64,000 bases of DNA from Clostridium cellulovorans 743B. GTDB lineage: Bacteria; Bacillota; Clostridia; Clostridiales; Clostridiaceae. Below, in pieces: positions 16,932 through 25,650 of this stretch; position 1 is the first letter of the stretch, and each line of letters opens with the position of its first letter. The notes under the pieces are model-generated. The model had not been told where the DNA came from and did no database searches. It saw only the letters and a list, made by a program, of their open reading frames with translations. The DNA is taken from the NCBI RefSeq assembly GCF_000145275.1, contig NC_014393.1, positions 558,001 through 622,000 on the forward strand, in the 5' to 3' direction. The position numbers were made by a program, and so were the translations under genes.

Positions 16932-17798
16932 TTAACTCGCCAATAGCATTCCTTCCTTTTTTGCTTTTTCATACAGCTTTTCAAAATCATCTGGCGACAT
17001 ATAGTCGCAATGACTGTGAATACGTTGTGTATTATAGAAGGCTTCAATATATTCGAATACTAGACGATATGATTGTCTGTAATTACAGATTTTGAATCTA
17101 TTCAACCATTCTCTTTTGATTAAGGAATGAAAGGATTCGATGCAAGCATTATCCCATGGAAAGGCTTTCTTAGAATAGCTTAGTTGCATTGTTTCAGTAG
17201 CTTTTCGGTATTCATTTGAAACGTATTGACTTCCTCGATCACTATGCAAGATAAGTGGTTGCTCAGTATTTCGTCTTGCTTTGGCTTTGTTTATTGTTTC
17301 TATTACACATGCTGCTTCCAGAGTTTTTGAAAGCGTCCATGCGATGATTTTCCTTGAATATAAATCCATAATGCTGGTTAGATAAACAAACCTTTCTGTT
17401 GTCCAAATATAAGTGATATCACTACACCAGACGGCATTTGGGCGTTCAGGGTTAAATTGTTCATCAAGAATATTTTGAAGTTCATTACTGAAATCAGAAT
17501 CTTTGGTTGTTACTGTCCAAGGTTTGATCCATTGAGCCTTGATTCCTAGTTCTTTCATATACTTGCCAACAGTACGCTGAGAAATGATTTCTCCATCTTG
17601 TTGTAGCTTTTTTGCAATTTTGGGTGCACCATAGTTTTGTTTGGAATCATCGTAAATATCCTTAATTTTTACTTTAACAGCCTCCTTACGTTTTTGCGTA
17701 TCAGAAGGCATATGTTTCTGCCATGCACGATAACCAGACCGTGAAACACCCAATATTTTCAGCATTCCAGAGACGGAAACCTGGCGGTTTTCTTTCAT
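16932..17798 (-). CDS. IS3-family transposase OrfB (DDE integrase)
   Basis: 288 residues from the first ATG, but the frame is open further upstream to the slippery site in orfA, so it is probably made as an OrfAB fusion. An HTH_21-like region is at the start (NYGAPKIAKKL), followed by a retroviral-integrase fold. Catalytic residues are D in CSDITYI, D in LHSDRGSQY and E in NACIESFHSLIK. The order and spacing are typical of the family and no disruption is visible. Confidence 0.93.
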   Translation of the reverse strand: MKENRQVSVSGMLKILGVSRSGYRAWQKHMPSDTQKRKEAVKVKIKDIYDDSKQNYGAPKIAKKLQQDGEIISQRTVGKYMKELGIKAQWIKPWTVTTKDSDFSNELQNILDEQFNPERPNAVWCSDITYIWTTERFVYLTSIMDLYSRKIIAWTLSKTLEAACVIETINKAKARRNTEQPLILHSDRGSQYVSNEYRKATETMQLSYSKKAFPWDNACIESFHSLIKREWLNRFKICNYRQSYRLVFEYIEAFYNTQRIHSHCDYMSPDDFEKLYEKAKKEGMLLAS

Positions 17799-17842
17799 GG
17801 CAGCTTCCGTCTTTTCAGAAACTTCTAGGTAAAGAGCTTCTG

Positions 17843-18127
17843 TTATTTTCCCAGAATGCTGATGGCTTTTTTTAATACATCAAGAGCATCCTGAGTATCA
17901 CGTAATTCACGTTTTAAACGAGCAATTTCTTTTGCCTCATCGGAAGAATAATTGCCAGATCCACGACTTTCTATATCGCCAGTTTCTCGCAGTTCTTTCT
18001 GCCATCTGGAAAGAGTTTGCTGACTAATGCCAAGATTCTTAGCACACCCCACTAGTCCTAATTCTTTGTGATCTTGATAATATTGAATTGCATCAATCTT
18101 AAACTGTTTGTCTAAATGTTTTGCCAT
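17843..18127 (-). CDS. IS3-family transposase OrfA (helix-turn-helix)
   Basis: 94 residues: a helix-turn-helix for inverted-repeat binding (about 20-45, LGISQQTLSRW) and a C-terminal leucine-rich coiled coil (EIARLKRELRDTQDAL). An A7G run (minus strand, 17873 to 17866) lies near the 3' end. A -1 slip there joins the orfB frame without a stop, the standard way this family makes its active OrfAB transposase. Ribosome site AAGGAGG upstream. Confidence 0.92.
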   Translation of the reverse strand: MAKHLDKQFKIDAIQYYQDHKELGLVGCAKNLGISQQTLSRWQKELRETGDIESRGSGNYSSDEAKEIARLKRELRDTQDALDVLKKAISILGK

Positions 18128-18143
18128 AATGAGATCCTCCTTG

Positions 18144-18165
18144 GATACAATACCAGTATTGTATC
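18144..18165. promoter_or_regulatory. Perfect palindrome at the IS promoter end
   Basis: Arms GATACAATAC (18144-18153) and GTATTGTATC (18156-18165) around CA. It lies between the right terminal repeat and the orfA ribosome site. It could be a repressor site or a hairpin that hides the ribosome site in read-through transcripts; the sequence cannot distinguish these. Confidence 0.5.
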
Positions 18166-18281
18166 ATATTTTTTCTATATAGGATTTTCTCATTTTAATT
18201 TGTACTATTTAGATTCTAGCACCAAGGAATATTAAGAATTCAGTTTTTTAAGTTTATTAAGTTGATAAGGAGAATGTAGAT

Positions 18282-19487
18282 ATGGTTAATATAGATGAAC
18301 AAATTAAGATAATTATGAAAGGTGTAGATGAAATAATAGGTTTGGATTCTTTAAAAGAAAAGATTGAGAAGGCTAATGAAAATGGTAAGCCTTTGATTGT
18401 AAAGCTTGGACTTGATCCAAGTGCTCCAGATATACATTTAGGACATACAGTAGTTCTTAGAAAGATGAAGCAATTACAGGACTTAGGACACAAGGTAATT
18501 GTAATTATCGGAGATTTTACAGGAAAGATAGGAGACCCAACAGGCAAGACAAAGGGAAGAAAAGCACTTACTACAGAGCAGGTTTTAGAAAATGCTAGAA
18601 CCTATGAAACACAAATATTTAAAGTGCTAGATAAAGACAAAACTGAAGTTAGATTTAATAGTGAATGGTTATCACAATTGTCTTTTGAAGAGACTATTAA
18701 GCTTGCAGCAACAATGACTGTGGCAAGAATGCTTGAAAGGGAAGAATTTAAAAAAAGATACGAAAACCAAGTACCAATATCAGTGCATGAATTTTTTTAC
18801 CCATTGATGCAAGGCTATGACTCTGTAGCTATACATGCAGATATTGAGCTTGGTGGAACAGATCAAAGATTTAATGTACTAATGGGAAGGATGCTTCAAA
18901 AAGAATACGGACAAGAGCCACAAACAACGATTTTTATGCCGTTACTTGAAGGTCTTGATGGTAAAGAAAAAATGAGTAAGAGTCTTGGAAATTACATTGG
19001 AATTGATGAAAAAGCTGAGGTTATGTATGAAAAAGCTATGACAGTTCCTGATAATTTGATAATTAAATACTTTAATTTAGTTACAGATATGCATCCAGAT
19101 AAAGTTAAGGAACTAGAAAGTACTTTAAGAGATGAAAAAGTTAATCCAAGAGATATAAAGATGAGATTAGCAAAAGAAATCGTTAGGCTATACCATGGAG
19201 AAAAAGAAGCTGAAAAGGCTGAAGAAAGATTTATGCTGATATTTCAAAAGGGAAAAATTCCTACAGATATAGAAACTGTTAATGTTTCAGAAAATAATTT
19301 TGATATTGGTGAAATTCTTGTATCAGAGAAGTTCGTGGCAAGTAAAAGTGACCTTAGAAGATTGATTGACCAAGGTGGGGTGAAAATAAATAATAATATA
19401 TTAAAAGATTTAGCAGAAATTAAAATAGAAAAAGAAATGATTGTTCAGGTTGGAAAGAAAAAATTTATTCACATAAGCATTGCTTAA
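18282..19487 (+). CDS. tyrS: Tyrosyl-tRNA synthetase
   Basis: Class I synthetase that charges tRNA-Tyr. 401 residues. The HIGH-type motif is HLGH within APDIHLGHTVVLRK, the KMSKS motif is in KEKMSKSLGNYIG, and there is a C-terminal S4 RNA-binding domain (about 340-400). The HLGHTVVLRKM form resembles the second bacterial TyrRS type (TyrZ of Bacillus) more than the TyrS type. Ribosome site AAGGAG upstream of the ATG. The tyrosine T-box upstream is its natural control region but an IS lies between them, so present expression may depend on read-through of the IS or on a new promoter. A terminator follows at 19536. Confidence 0.96.
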   Translation: MVNIDEQIKIIMKGVDEIIGLDSLKEKIEKANENGKPLIVKLGLDPSAPDIHLGHTVVLRKMKQLQDLGHKVIVIIGDFTGKIGDPTGKTKGRKALTTEQVLENARTYETQIFKVLDKDKTEVRFNSEWLSQLSFEETIKLAATMTVARMLEREEFKKRYENQVPISVHEFFYPLMQGYDSVAIHADIELGGTDQRFNVLMGRMLQKEYGQEPQTTIFMPLLEGLDGKEKMSKSLGNYIGIDEKAEVMYEKAMTVPDNLIIKYFNLVTDMHPDKVKELESTLRDEKVNPRDIKMRLAKEIVRLYHGEKEAEKAEERFMLIFQKGKIPTDIETVNVSENNFDIGEILVSEKFVASKSDLRRLIDQGGVKINNNILKDLAEIKIEKEMIVQVGKKKFIHISIA

Positions 19488-19535
19488 ATGTGATATGAAT
19501 CTGTAAATAGGGGGCTATTTTTTATAAGATAGTAT

Positions 19536-19573
19536 AAGACTGCAACGAAATAAAAAAAAGTTGCAGTCTTTTT
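19536..19573 (+). terminator. Terminator after tyrS
   Basis: Arms AAGACTGCAAC (19536-19546) and GTTGCAGTCTT (19560-19570), with an A-rich loop, then five T. Confidence 0.9.
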
Positions 19574-19574
19574 C

Positions 19575-19627
19575 TTGACTCTCACAGTGTGGTAGGGTTT
19601 ACAATAAAATTACAATCCGGATTGTAA
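19575..19627 (+). promoter_or_regulatory. MerR-type 19-bp-spacer promoter plus an extra palindrome
   Basis: TTGACT (19575-19580) and TACAAT (19600-19605) are 19 bp apart, the unusual spacing of promoters twisted open by MerR-family activators. A partial dyad fills the spacer (ACTCTCAC ... GGTAGGGT). Immediately downstream, over the expected start point, is the perfect 18-bp palindrome TTACAATCCGGATTGTAA (19610-19627). The regulator encoded next probably acts on its own promoter; the palindrome may be a second site. Confidence 0.75.
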
Positions 19628-19644
19628 GTGGGAGAATGATAAAG

Positions 19645-20463
19645 ATGTTTAAAATAGGTGATTTTTCAAGATTAACAAGGGTTTCTGTAAGAATGCTTAG
19701 GCATTACGATGAGCTAGGAATTTTAAAGCCAGAAGCTACGGATGATTTTACAGGTTATAGATTTTATTCTATTGAGCAGATACCCAAGGTCAATAGAATT
19801 CAAGTTTTAAGAGAGATGGGTTTTTCATTGTCAGAGATTAGTGGGTTAATGGAACAAGATTTAGGTTCAAAGCAACTACTTAGTCTTTTAGACAATAGAA
19901 AACGTGCAATATCAGAAACCATAGAAAAAGAACAAGAGAAATTGTTAAGGGTTGAAAATTTAATTAAGTTTATTCACAGGGAGGATTCTAGAATGAATTA
20001 TGATATTACGATAAAAAGTATACCTTCATATAAAGTTATTGCGGTAAGAGATATAATACCGACTTATGAAGGAGAAGGAAAGTTATGGGATGAATTATGT
20101 GCTTTTGCTGGAAAAAATAATATAAAAGCTATCGGACCTTCTTATGCTATATATTATGATACGGGATATAAAGAAAGTGATGTTGATGTGGAAGTAGTTA
20201 TGACTATAAGTGGAGATATAGCTGAAACAGTCAGAGTTAAAGTTAAGGAACTTGAAGCTGTAGATGAAATGGCAGTGGTGTTTCATAAAGGACATTTCCA
20301 CGAAATGACCTCAGCTTATCGTGCACTTGCTATATGGTTATCAGCTAACGAATATGAGATGAACGGACCAATCAGGGCGATTTATCATAAGGGGCCATGG
20401 AGTGAGCAAAATCCAGAGGAATATTTAACAGAGATTCAAGCGCCAGTTGTCAAAAAGAAATAG
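19645..20463 (+). CDS. MerR-family regulator with GyrI-like effector domain
   Basis: 272 residues from ATG 19645. The in-frame ATG at 19636 is too close to the GGGAG ribosome site, while 19645 has normal spacing and gives the typical MerR start MFKIGDFSRLTRV. A MerR helix-turn-helix (1-70) is followed by a coiled-coil dimerisation helix (about 75-112) and a C-terminal AraC-effector/GyrI-like domain (about 118-270). This is the BmrR-like layout that binds hydrophobic or cationic small molecules. No target exporter is adjacent; the next gene is an APH-type kinase. Confidence 0.9.
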   Translation: MFKIGDFSRLTRVSVRMLRHYDELGILKPEATDDFTGYRFYSIEQIPKVNRIQVLREMGFSLSEISGLMEQDLGSKQLLSLLDNRKRAISETIEKEQEKLLRVENLIKFIHREDSRMNYDITIKSIPSYKVIAVRDIIPTYEGEGKLWDELCAFAGKNNIKAIGPSYAIYYDTGYKESDVDVEVVMTISGDIAETVRVKVKELEAVDEMAVVFHKGHFHEMTSAYRALAIWLSANEYEMNGPIRAIYHKGPWSEQNPEEYLTEIQAPVVKKK

Positions 20464-20472
20464 ATAGAAACT

Positions 20473-20513
20473 ATAAGTCAGATATATAGGGTGATTCCAT
20501 ATACCTGACTTAT
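20473..20513 (+). terminator. Probable terminator after the MerR-family gene
   Basis: Long arms beginning ATAAGTCAG (20473) and ending CTGACTTAT (20513), about 15 pairs with one mismatch, then TTATTTAT. The T-tail is weak. Confidence 0.6.
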
Positions 20514-20668
20514 TTATATGCAATATTGATTTTAGAAAGGAAAGTAATAGAAGGCTTCGTTTAAATAGATTATACTAAAAAAGATAGGTACTGAAACTAT
20601 TAGGAAAGGCTGATCAGATCAAAAAATAGTTATATTAAATAAAGAAACAATTTGAGAGGTTAATAATT

Positions 20669-21640
20669 ATGGAGAGTTTAACGAAAAACAAGCAAACAAG
20701 AGAAACAATTAAAAGTATGGTGGAAAAAGCATTTGATGGAGTAAGCATATTGAAAGTTGAAGAATTGAAGGAAGGATTTTTTAATGTTGCATATTCACTA
20801 GAACTTTCTGATGGGAGAGAAGTGATATTAAAGATAGCTCCGCCTAAAGATTCAATTATAATGACTCATGAAAAGAACATAATGTATAGCGAAGTGAAAT
20901 CTATGAAGATGATTGCTGAAAACACAGACGTTCCAGTAGCTAATATAATTTATTATGATGATACTCATACATTATGTGAGTCAGATTACTTTTTTATGAA
21001 TAAGCTTTCAGGTAAAAGTTATAGTACGATTATGAACGAACTTACTGATGAAGAAAAGAGAAAAATTGATTATCAAATAGGAAAATTGAATGCCAAAATA
21101 AATAGCATAACTGGTAATAAGTTTGGGTATTATGGACAACCTGAAAAGCAAGGTTATAAGTGGTTTGAAACTTTTGTAACTATTATGAAAGATGCAATAG
21201 AAGATGCAAACTCTATGGATATTGAACTTGGAGTAGAGGCAAAGTTTATCTTAGATTTGCTAGAGAAAGATAAAGAATATTTTGATGAAGTAAAAATTCC
21301 GAAGTTTATTCATTGGGACTTATGGGCAGGGAATATCTTTATTGAAAATGGTGCTGTTACGGGACTTATTGATTTTGAAAGATGTCTATGGGCTGATGAG
21401 CTAATGGAGGTTGGATTTAGAACCTATGGATATAATGAAAATTTCTTTTCTGGCTATGGAATAGATGAACTTACAGAAAGTCAAAAGGTCAGAGCTAAGT
21501 GGTACGATATGTATTTGTTTTTAATTGTAACTTTAGAATGTGATTATAGACATTATGGAGATAGAGGTGCATATCAGTGGGGAACAGATATGACGAGAGA
21601 ATGGGTAAAAGATAATTATAATCATCGTACCCATGACTAG
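20669..21640 (+). CDS. Aminoglycoside phosphotransferase (APH)-family kinase
   Basis: 323 residues with a protein-kinase-like fold: ATP-lobe Lys in REVILKIAPP, catalytic loop HWDLWAGNIF (D and N present), and the metal-binding IDFERCLWAD. Many members phosphorylate aminoglycosides, others choline, homoserine, sugars or macrolides, so no drug-resistance role is claimed. Ribosome site GAGAGG upstream. It stands alone, about 200 bp after the MerR-family gene. Confidence 0.85.
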   Translation: MESLTKNKQTRETIKSMVEKAFDGVSILKVEELKEGFFNVAYSLELSDGREVILKIAPPKDSIIMTHEKNIMYSEVKSMKMIAENTDVPVANIIYYDDTHTLCESDYFFMNKLSGKSYSTIMNELTDEEKRKIDYQIGKLNAKINSITGNKFGYYGQPEKQGYKWFETFVTIMKDAIEDANSMDIELGVEAKFILDLLEKDKEYFDEVKIPKFIHWDLWAGNIFIENGAVTGLIDFERCLWADELMEVGFRTYGYNENFFSGYGIDELTESQKVRAKWYDMYLFLIVTLECDYRHYGDRGAYQWGTDMTREWVKDNYNHRTHD

Positions 21641-21914
21641 TAGAGTAATAGTATATTTCAGAAAAATAGAAAAGTCTAAATAATGCTACTGATGGCTGAA
21701 AAGTTAAGGAAAGTTATGCATGTATTTACTAATATTATAATGAATTAGTATATGCGCATATAATTGTATTAGAGTGAAATGGTTGTATTGTAAATAAGAA
21801 CCAAAGTAAAATGATTAGCGATAGCTATTAATACAATAAACTTGAGAAATTTTATGAAAACTCATTATTTTATTACCAATATAATTCTATGCGAAAAGTT
21901 AGGAGGCTAATAAA

Positions 21915-24434
21915 ATGTTAAAAAAAGCGCTTTTAAGTGTTTTCATGGGTGCAGCAGTGTTACTAGGCTCTATTGCCCCGCAAACAATCACAACAACGGC
22001 AGCAACAGCACGACAAATGGAAAATTTAGACCGTGGCGTAGTTGCTGTAAAAGTAAGTAACGGAGTTTTTGTAAGCTGGCGTGTGCTAGGTACTGAAGCA
22101 ACAAATGTATCTTATAACCTTTATCGCGATTCAGTAAAGGTAGCTAATATTACGGGGGCTAGCAACTATATTGATGCGTCAGGTACAACAACTTCAAAAT
22201 ACTCGGTAAGTGCCGTTGTTAATGGTGTAGAACAATCAAAATCAACTGCTGTAAGTGTTTTAGGAAATAACTACATGCAACTTCCACTACAAATCCCAGC
22301 AGGTGGAAAAACTCCTGATGGAGTGGCTTATACGTACAATGCAAATGATTGTAGCGTAGGTGATTTAGATGGTGATGGACAATATGAAATCGTTTTGAAA
22401 TGGGATCCATCAAACTCAAAAGATAACTCTCAAAAAGGTTATACAGGTAATGTATTCCTTGACGCTTATGAAATGAATGGAACTCGCCTATGGAGAATAG
22501 ACCTAGGTAAAAATATCCGTGCCGGTGCACATTATACTCAATTCATGGTATATGACTTAAATGGTGATGGAAAAGCTGAAGTAGCTTGTAAAACATCTGA
22601 TGGTACAAAGGATGGAGTTGGAACTGTCATTGGAAATGCCAGTGCAGATTATCGTAATTCCTCAGGTTACATATTATCTGGACCAGAATACTTAACTATT
22701 TTCCAAGGAAGTAATGGTAAAGCTCTTAATACAATAAATTATGAGCCTGGCAGAGGAAACGTTTCTAGTTGGGGAGATTCTTATGGTAACCGTGTAGATC
22801 GTTTCTTAGGCTGTATCGCTTATCTAGATGGTGTACATCCAAGCCTTGTTATGTGTCGTGGATATTATACACGTGCAGTACTTGTTGCTTATGACTGGAA
22901 TGGTTCAACTCTTACAAAACGTTGGACTTTCGATAGTAATACTAGTGGAAATTCAGGTTATGCTGGACAAGGTAACCATAACCTTAGTGTAGCAGACGTT
23001 GATAGTGATGGAAAAGACGAAATAATCTATGGTGGTTGTACTATAGATGACAGCGGTAAAGGTTTATATACTACTGGTTTAAGACATGGTGACGCATTAC
23101 ATGTAAGTGATTTAGATCCAAGTCGTCCTGGTCTTGAAGTTTGGAGTTGTCACGAAGATACTAGTGGTAATGGTGGTATTGGAGGATCTTTCCGTGATGC
23201 AAAAACAGGACAAGTGTTATGGAGTTTTAAAGCAGCTAATGATACTGGAAGAGCTTGCTCAGCTGACGTTACAGCAGCTTATCCTGGAGAAGAAGTATGG
23301 GCTTCTGGTTCATCACTTTATAGTAGCAAAGGAGAAAATATAGGTAATAGGCCTGGTCCTGTTAACTTCGCTATTTGGTGGGATGGAGACGAACTTCGTG
23401 AACTTCTAGATGATACTACTATTTCTAAGTATGGTGGCGGAAACTTACTTTCTGTCAGCGACTGTGATTCAAATAATACTACAAAAGCTACTCCATGTTT
23501 ACAAGCAGATATCCTTGGTGATTGGCGTGAAGAAGTAATCTGGAGAACAACTGACAATAAATATCTACGTATTTATACAACTACAGCTACTACAAGCCGT
23601 CGTATTTACACTTTAATGCATGACCCTGTATATCGTATGGGAGTTGCTTGGCAAAATGTTGCTTATAATCAACCACCTCACACTGGTTTCTTCCTTGGAA
23701 GTGGTATGTCAACACCTCCTACACCAGCTATATATTTAGCAGGTGCTGTGGCACCAGTACCAATACCAGAGCCAATTCCCGATGGACAACATATAAAAAC
23801 TTTAACAGTAAAGGATACAGATAATGCTGCTGATTGGTCAATTCAATCAAATTTACAGGTTGGAGACATTGTCTATGGGGATCGTACAAATAAATTTAGT
23901 GTAATTCCAAGCAAGCTTTTAGGAGCAGAATGGATAAGAACAGCTTGTGATTCTAAATTATACACATCAGATTTAGCAGCATTTACAACGAAATCAGATG
24001 TTTCAGTTTATGTAGGGTTAGATGCAAGAATTACAAGTATCCCATCATGGATAAGTAGTTGGATAAATACTGGTGAAGTGTTAACAAATGATTCAGCTGT
24101 TACTTTTAATCTTTATAAAAAGGACTTCTCCGCAAATTCCAATGTAGTTCTTGGAACCAATGGAGCTTCAAGTAGTTCAGTGAATTACACTGTCATCGTT
24201 GTTCCAAATACTGCTCCAACCCTTATATATGGAGATGTAAATGGGGATGGAGTTGCAAATGCCATAGATTATGCTGTTATGAAAAAATATCTTTTAGGTA
24301 CAATCACCTCGATGCCTTCAGCAAATTGGCAGAAGGTTGGGGATTTAAATTCAGATGGTGTAATTAACGCTATTGATTATGCATACTTTAAGAAATACTT
24401 ATTAGGTTCAATAACTAAACTTCCAGTTTCTTAA
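21915..24434 (+). CDS. Secreted rhamnogalacturonan lyase (PL11) with type I dockerin
   Basis: 839 residues: signal peptide (about 1-30, cut after a TTAAT-like segment), a PL11 catalytic domain (about 33-615) of the YesW family with many DLDGDGQ/DLNGDGK/DVDSDGK calcium-binding loops, a Pro-rich linker (PVPIPEPIPDG), a beta-rich module (about 625-765), and a C-terminal dockerin with duplicated GDVNGDG...NAIDYA and GDLNSDG...NAIDYA repeats (about 772-835). PL11 enzymes cleave the rhamnogalacturonan I backbone by beta-elimination. The dockerin should lock the enzyme onto a scaffoldin cohesin. Arginine codons in the catalytic part are mostly CGT/CGC, unlike the AGA-rich neighbours. Confidence 0.95.
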   Translation: MLKKALLSVFMGAAVLLGSIAPQTITTTAATARQMENLDRGVVAVKVSNGVFVSWRVLGTEATNVSYNLYRDSVKVANITGASNYIDASGTTTSKYSVSAVVNGVEQSKSTAVSVLGNNYMQLPLQIPAGGKTPDGVAYTYNANDCSVGDLDGDGQYEIVLKWDPSNSKDNSQKGYTGNVFLDAYEMNGTRLWRIDLGKNIRAGAHYTQFMVYDLNGDGKAEVACKTSDGTKDGVGTVIGNASADYRNSSGYILSGPEYLTIFQGSNGKALNTINYEPGRGNVSSWGDSYGNRVDRFLGCIAYLDGVHPSLVMCRGYYTRAVLVAYDWNGSTLTKRWTFDSNTSGNSGYAGQGNHNLSVADVDSDGKDEIIYGGCTIDDSGKGLYTTGLRHGDALHVSDLDPSRPGLEVWSCHEDTSGNGGIGGSFRDAKTGQVLWSFKAANDTGRACSADVTAAYPGEEVWASGSSLYSSKGENIGNRPGPVNFAIWWDGDELRELLDDTTISKYGGGNLLSVSDCDSNNTTKATPCLQADILGDWREEVIWRTTDNKYLRIYTTTATTSRRIYTLMHDPVYRMGVAWQNVAYNQPPHTGFFLGSGMSTPPTPAIYLAGAVAPVPIPEPIPDGQHIKTLTVKDTDNAADWSIQSNLQVGDIVYGDRTNKFSVIPSKLLGAEWIRTACDSKLYTSDLAAFTTKSDVSVYVGLDARITSIPSWISSWINTGEVLTNDSAVTFNLYKKDFSANSNVVLGTNGASSSSVNYTVIVVPNTAPTLIYGDVNGDGVANAIDYAVMKKYLLGTITSMPSANWQKVGDLNSDGVINAIDYAYFKKYLLGSITKLPVS

Positions 24435-24442
24435 GCTAATGG

Positions 24443-24497
24443 TATAGCCCTCTAAATAAACAACAAGAAGTTGTTAGTTAGCGGGCTATATTTTTTT
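24443..24497 (+). terminator. Terminator after the PL11 gene
   Basis: Outer arms TATAGCCC (24443-24450) and GGGCTATA (24483-24490), an inner AACAA/TTGTT stem, then seven T. Confidence 0.85.
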
Positions 24498-24568
24498 GTA
24501 AAAAATTCAGTTTTATTAGTGAGTCTAATATTCGTATTAAGAGCTAGTAGATTAATAGTATTGACCTA

Positions 24569-24606
24569 AGTCAGCTAAAAGAGATAAAATTTTTAGTTGG
24601 CTTTTT
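24569..24606 (+). terminator. Second hairpin with T-run, possible backup terminator
   Basis: Arms AGTCAGCTAAAA (24569-24580) and TTTTAGTTGGCTT (24591-24603) with G-U pairs, then TTTTT. No gene lies between this and the preceding terminator. Confidence 0.65.
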
Positions 24607-24629
24607 ATATTTTAAAATGTAAAATAAGC

Positions 24630-24682
24630 TTGACATTGAATGTAAAGTTAACTATACTATAAATGTAAAGCGAGTTTTACAT
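24630..24682 (+). promoter_or_regulatory. Promoter and operator-like repeat of the Xre operon
   Basis: TTGACA (24630-24635), 17 bp, TATACT (24653-24658). Just downstream is ATGTAAA-N6-TTTACAT (24663-24669, 24676-24682), a perfect 7-bp inverted repeat; a further ATGTAAA half-site lies in the spacer. This places a repressor site at the start point, with the Xre protein encoded at 24826 the obvious candidate. Confidence 0.7.
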
Positions 24683-24825
24683 GGGTGATAGAAACTAAAA
24701 AAATATAGTAGTTACAATAAAGGAATTACATTAAATGTATATAACTTACTACAAGCAATTTAGATTTTTATCTGGACATATATATGAGAACTATTAAGAA
24801 ATAAAAATGGTTAGGAGGTATTTTA

Positions 24826-25035
24826 TTGAAAAACAAGATACAAGAGCTTCGGAAGGAAAGAAAAGTTACTCAAAGTGAATTAGCAGATGCAGTAGATGTT
24901 ACTAGGCAAACAATTATTTCGTTAGAAAACGGAAAGTATAATGCATCATTAATATTGGCACACAAAATAGCACAATACTTTCAACTGCAAATAGAAGAAA
25001 TTTTTATTTTTGATTTAGAGGAGGAAAATATATGA
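24826..25035 (+). CDS. Small Xre/Cro-type HTH regulator
   Basis: 69 residues, almost entirely an HTH_3 domain: IQELRKERKVTQSELADAV ... RQTIISLENGKYN ... EEIFIFDLEE. The start is TTG after TTAGGAGGT. It overlaps the next membrane-protein gene by four bases. Such short Xre proteins commonly pair with a small membrane protein in Firmicutes; function of the pair is not known. It probably represses its own promoter. Confidence 0.88.
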   Translation: MKNKIQELRKERKVTQSELADAVDVTRQTIISLENGKYNASLILAHKIAQYFQLQIEEIFIFDLEEENI

Positions 25036-25499
25036 TTTTGAAAATGTTAATGTCTCAAACAGGTACAGATAAGGATTATAAAGAAGTTTTAAAGAAAAGA
25101 ATTGGATTATGCTATGTTGTAGTAGTTCTTGGTTTAAGTACATTAGGCTTAGCTCTCTTTTTTTCTAGCCACTTATCAAGCTTTCTAAGTGGTGTTTATA
25201 CAGGAATAGGAGCTGGGTTAATTGGAGCAGGTATAGCATTAATAATCAAAATGAAAAGAGTTTTAAAAGATGAAAAGAAAATAAAACAAAAAAGACTTTC
25301 AGAACAAGATGAAAGAAACATAATGATCAATCAGAAAGCAGTTCAAGCGTCTACAATTGTAATATTAGTACTTGCCTATTTAGGGCTTATGGTATCTGGA
25401 ATTTTCAACTTAATCGTGTTTTGGACTCTATGGGTTGTTGTGGCAGTGTTTATGGTAGTCTTCGTTATATTCAGTTTCTACTATAATAAAAAATATTAA
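25032..25499 (+). CDS. Small membrane protein (DUF2178-like)
   Basis: 155 residues: four hydrophobic segments in two pairs (about 24-42, 49-70 and 104-123, 128-150), separated by a basic loop with SEQDERNIMINQKA. That DERN-containing loop between helix pairs is characteristic of DUF2178-like proteins found beside Xre regulators; the family call is tentative. Translationally coupled to the regulator gene (ATGA-type overlap, GAGGAGG site). Confidence 0.7.
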   Translation: MILKMLMSQTGTDKDYKEVLKKRIGLCYVVVVLGLSTLGLALFFSSHLSSFLSGVYTGIGAGLIGAGIALIIKMKRVLKDEKKIKQKRLSEQDERNIMINQKAVQASTIVILVLAYLGLMVSGIFNLIVFWTLWVVVAVFMVVFVIFSFYYNKKY

Positions 25500-25650
25500 T
25501 AATGCAAAAACCTATGCATTGTTAATAAGTGCACATCTTATATAAAGACATAAAGTCAACGCAAATTTGAACTTTAGAATGAAAAATCATAAGTATAAGT
25601 GTAATTTTTTAAGTTTTTACAGTTAAGAAAGGATTAAAAGGTGAAAAACA

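Larger units (their letters stand above)
16899..18206 (-). mobile_element. IS3-family (IS150-like) insertion sequence, apparently complete
   Basis: 1308 bp. Terminal inverted repeats begin AGTACAA at both ends and match at 19 of the first 21 bases. They are flanked by a 4-bp direct repeat ATTT (16895-16898 and 18207-18210). If the adjoining T is counted in the repeat, the duplication shortens to none, so the exact border carries one base of uncertainty. It holds orfA and orfB on the minus strand. It was inserted between a tyrosine T-box leader and tyrS, in opposite orientation to them. Confidence 0.9.

Noticed and set aside
20669..21640. Antibiotic resistance gene
   Set aside because: The APH fold is clear but is shared by many housekeeping kinases; nothing indicates an aminoglycoside substrate.
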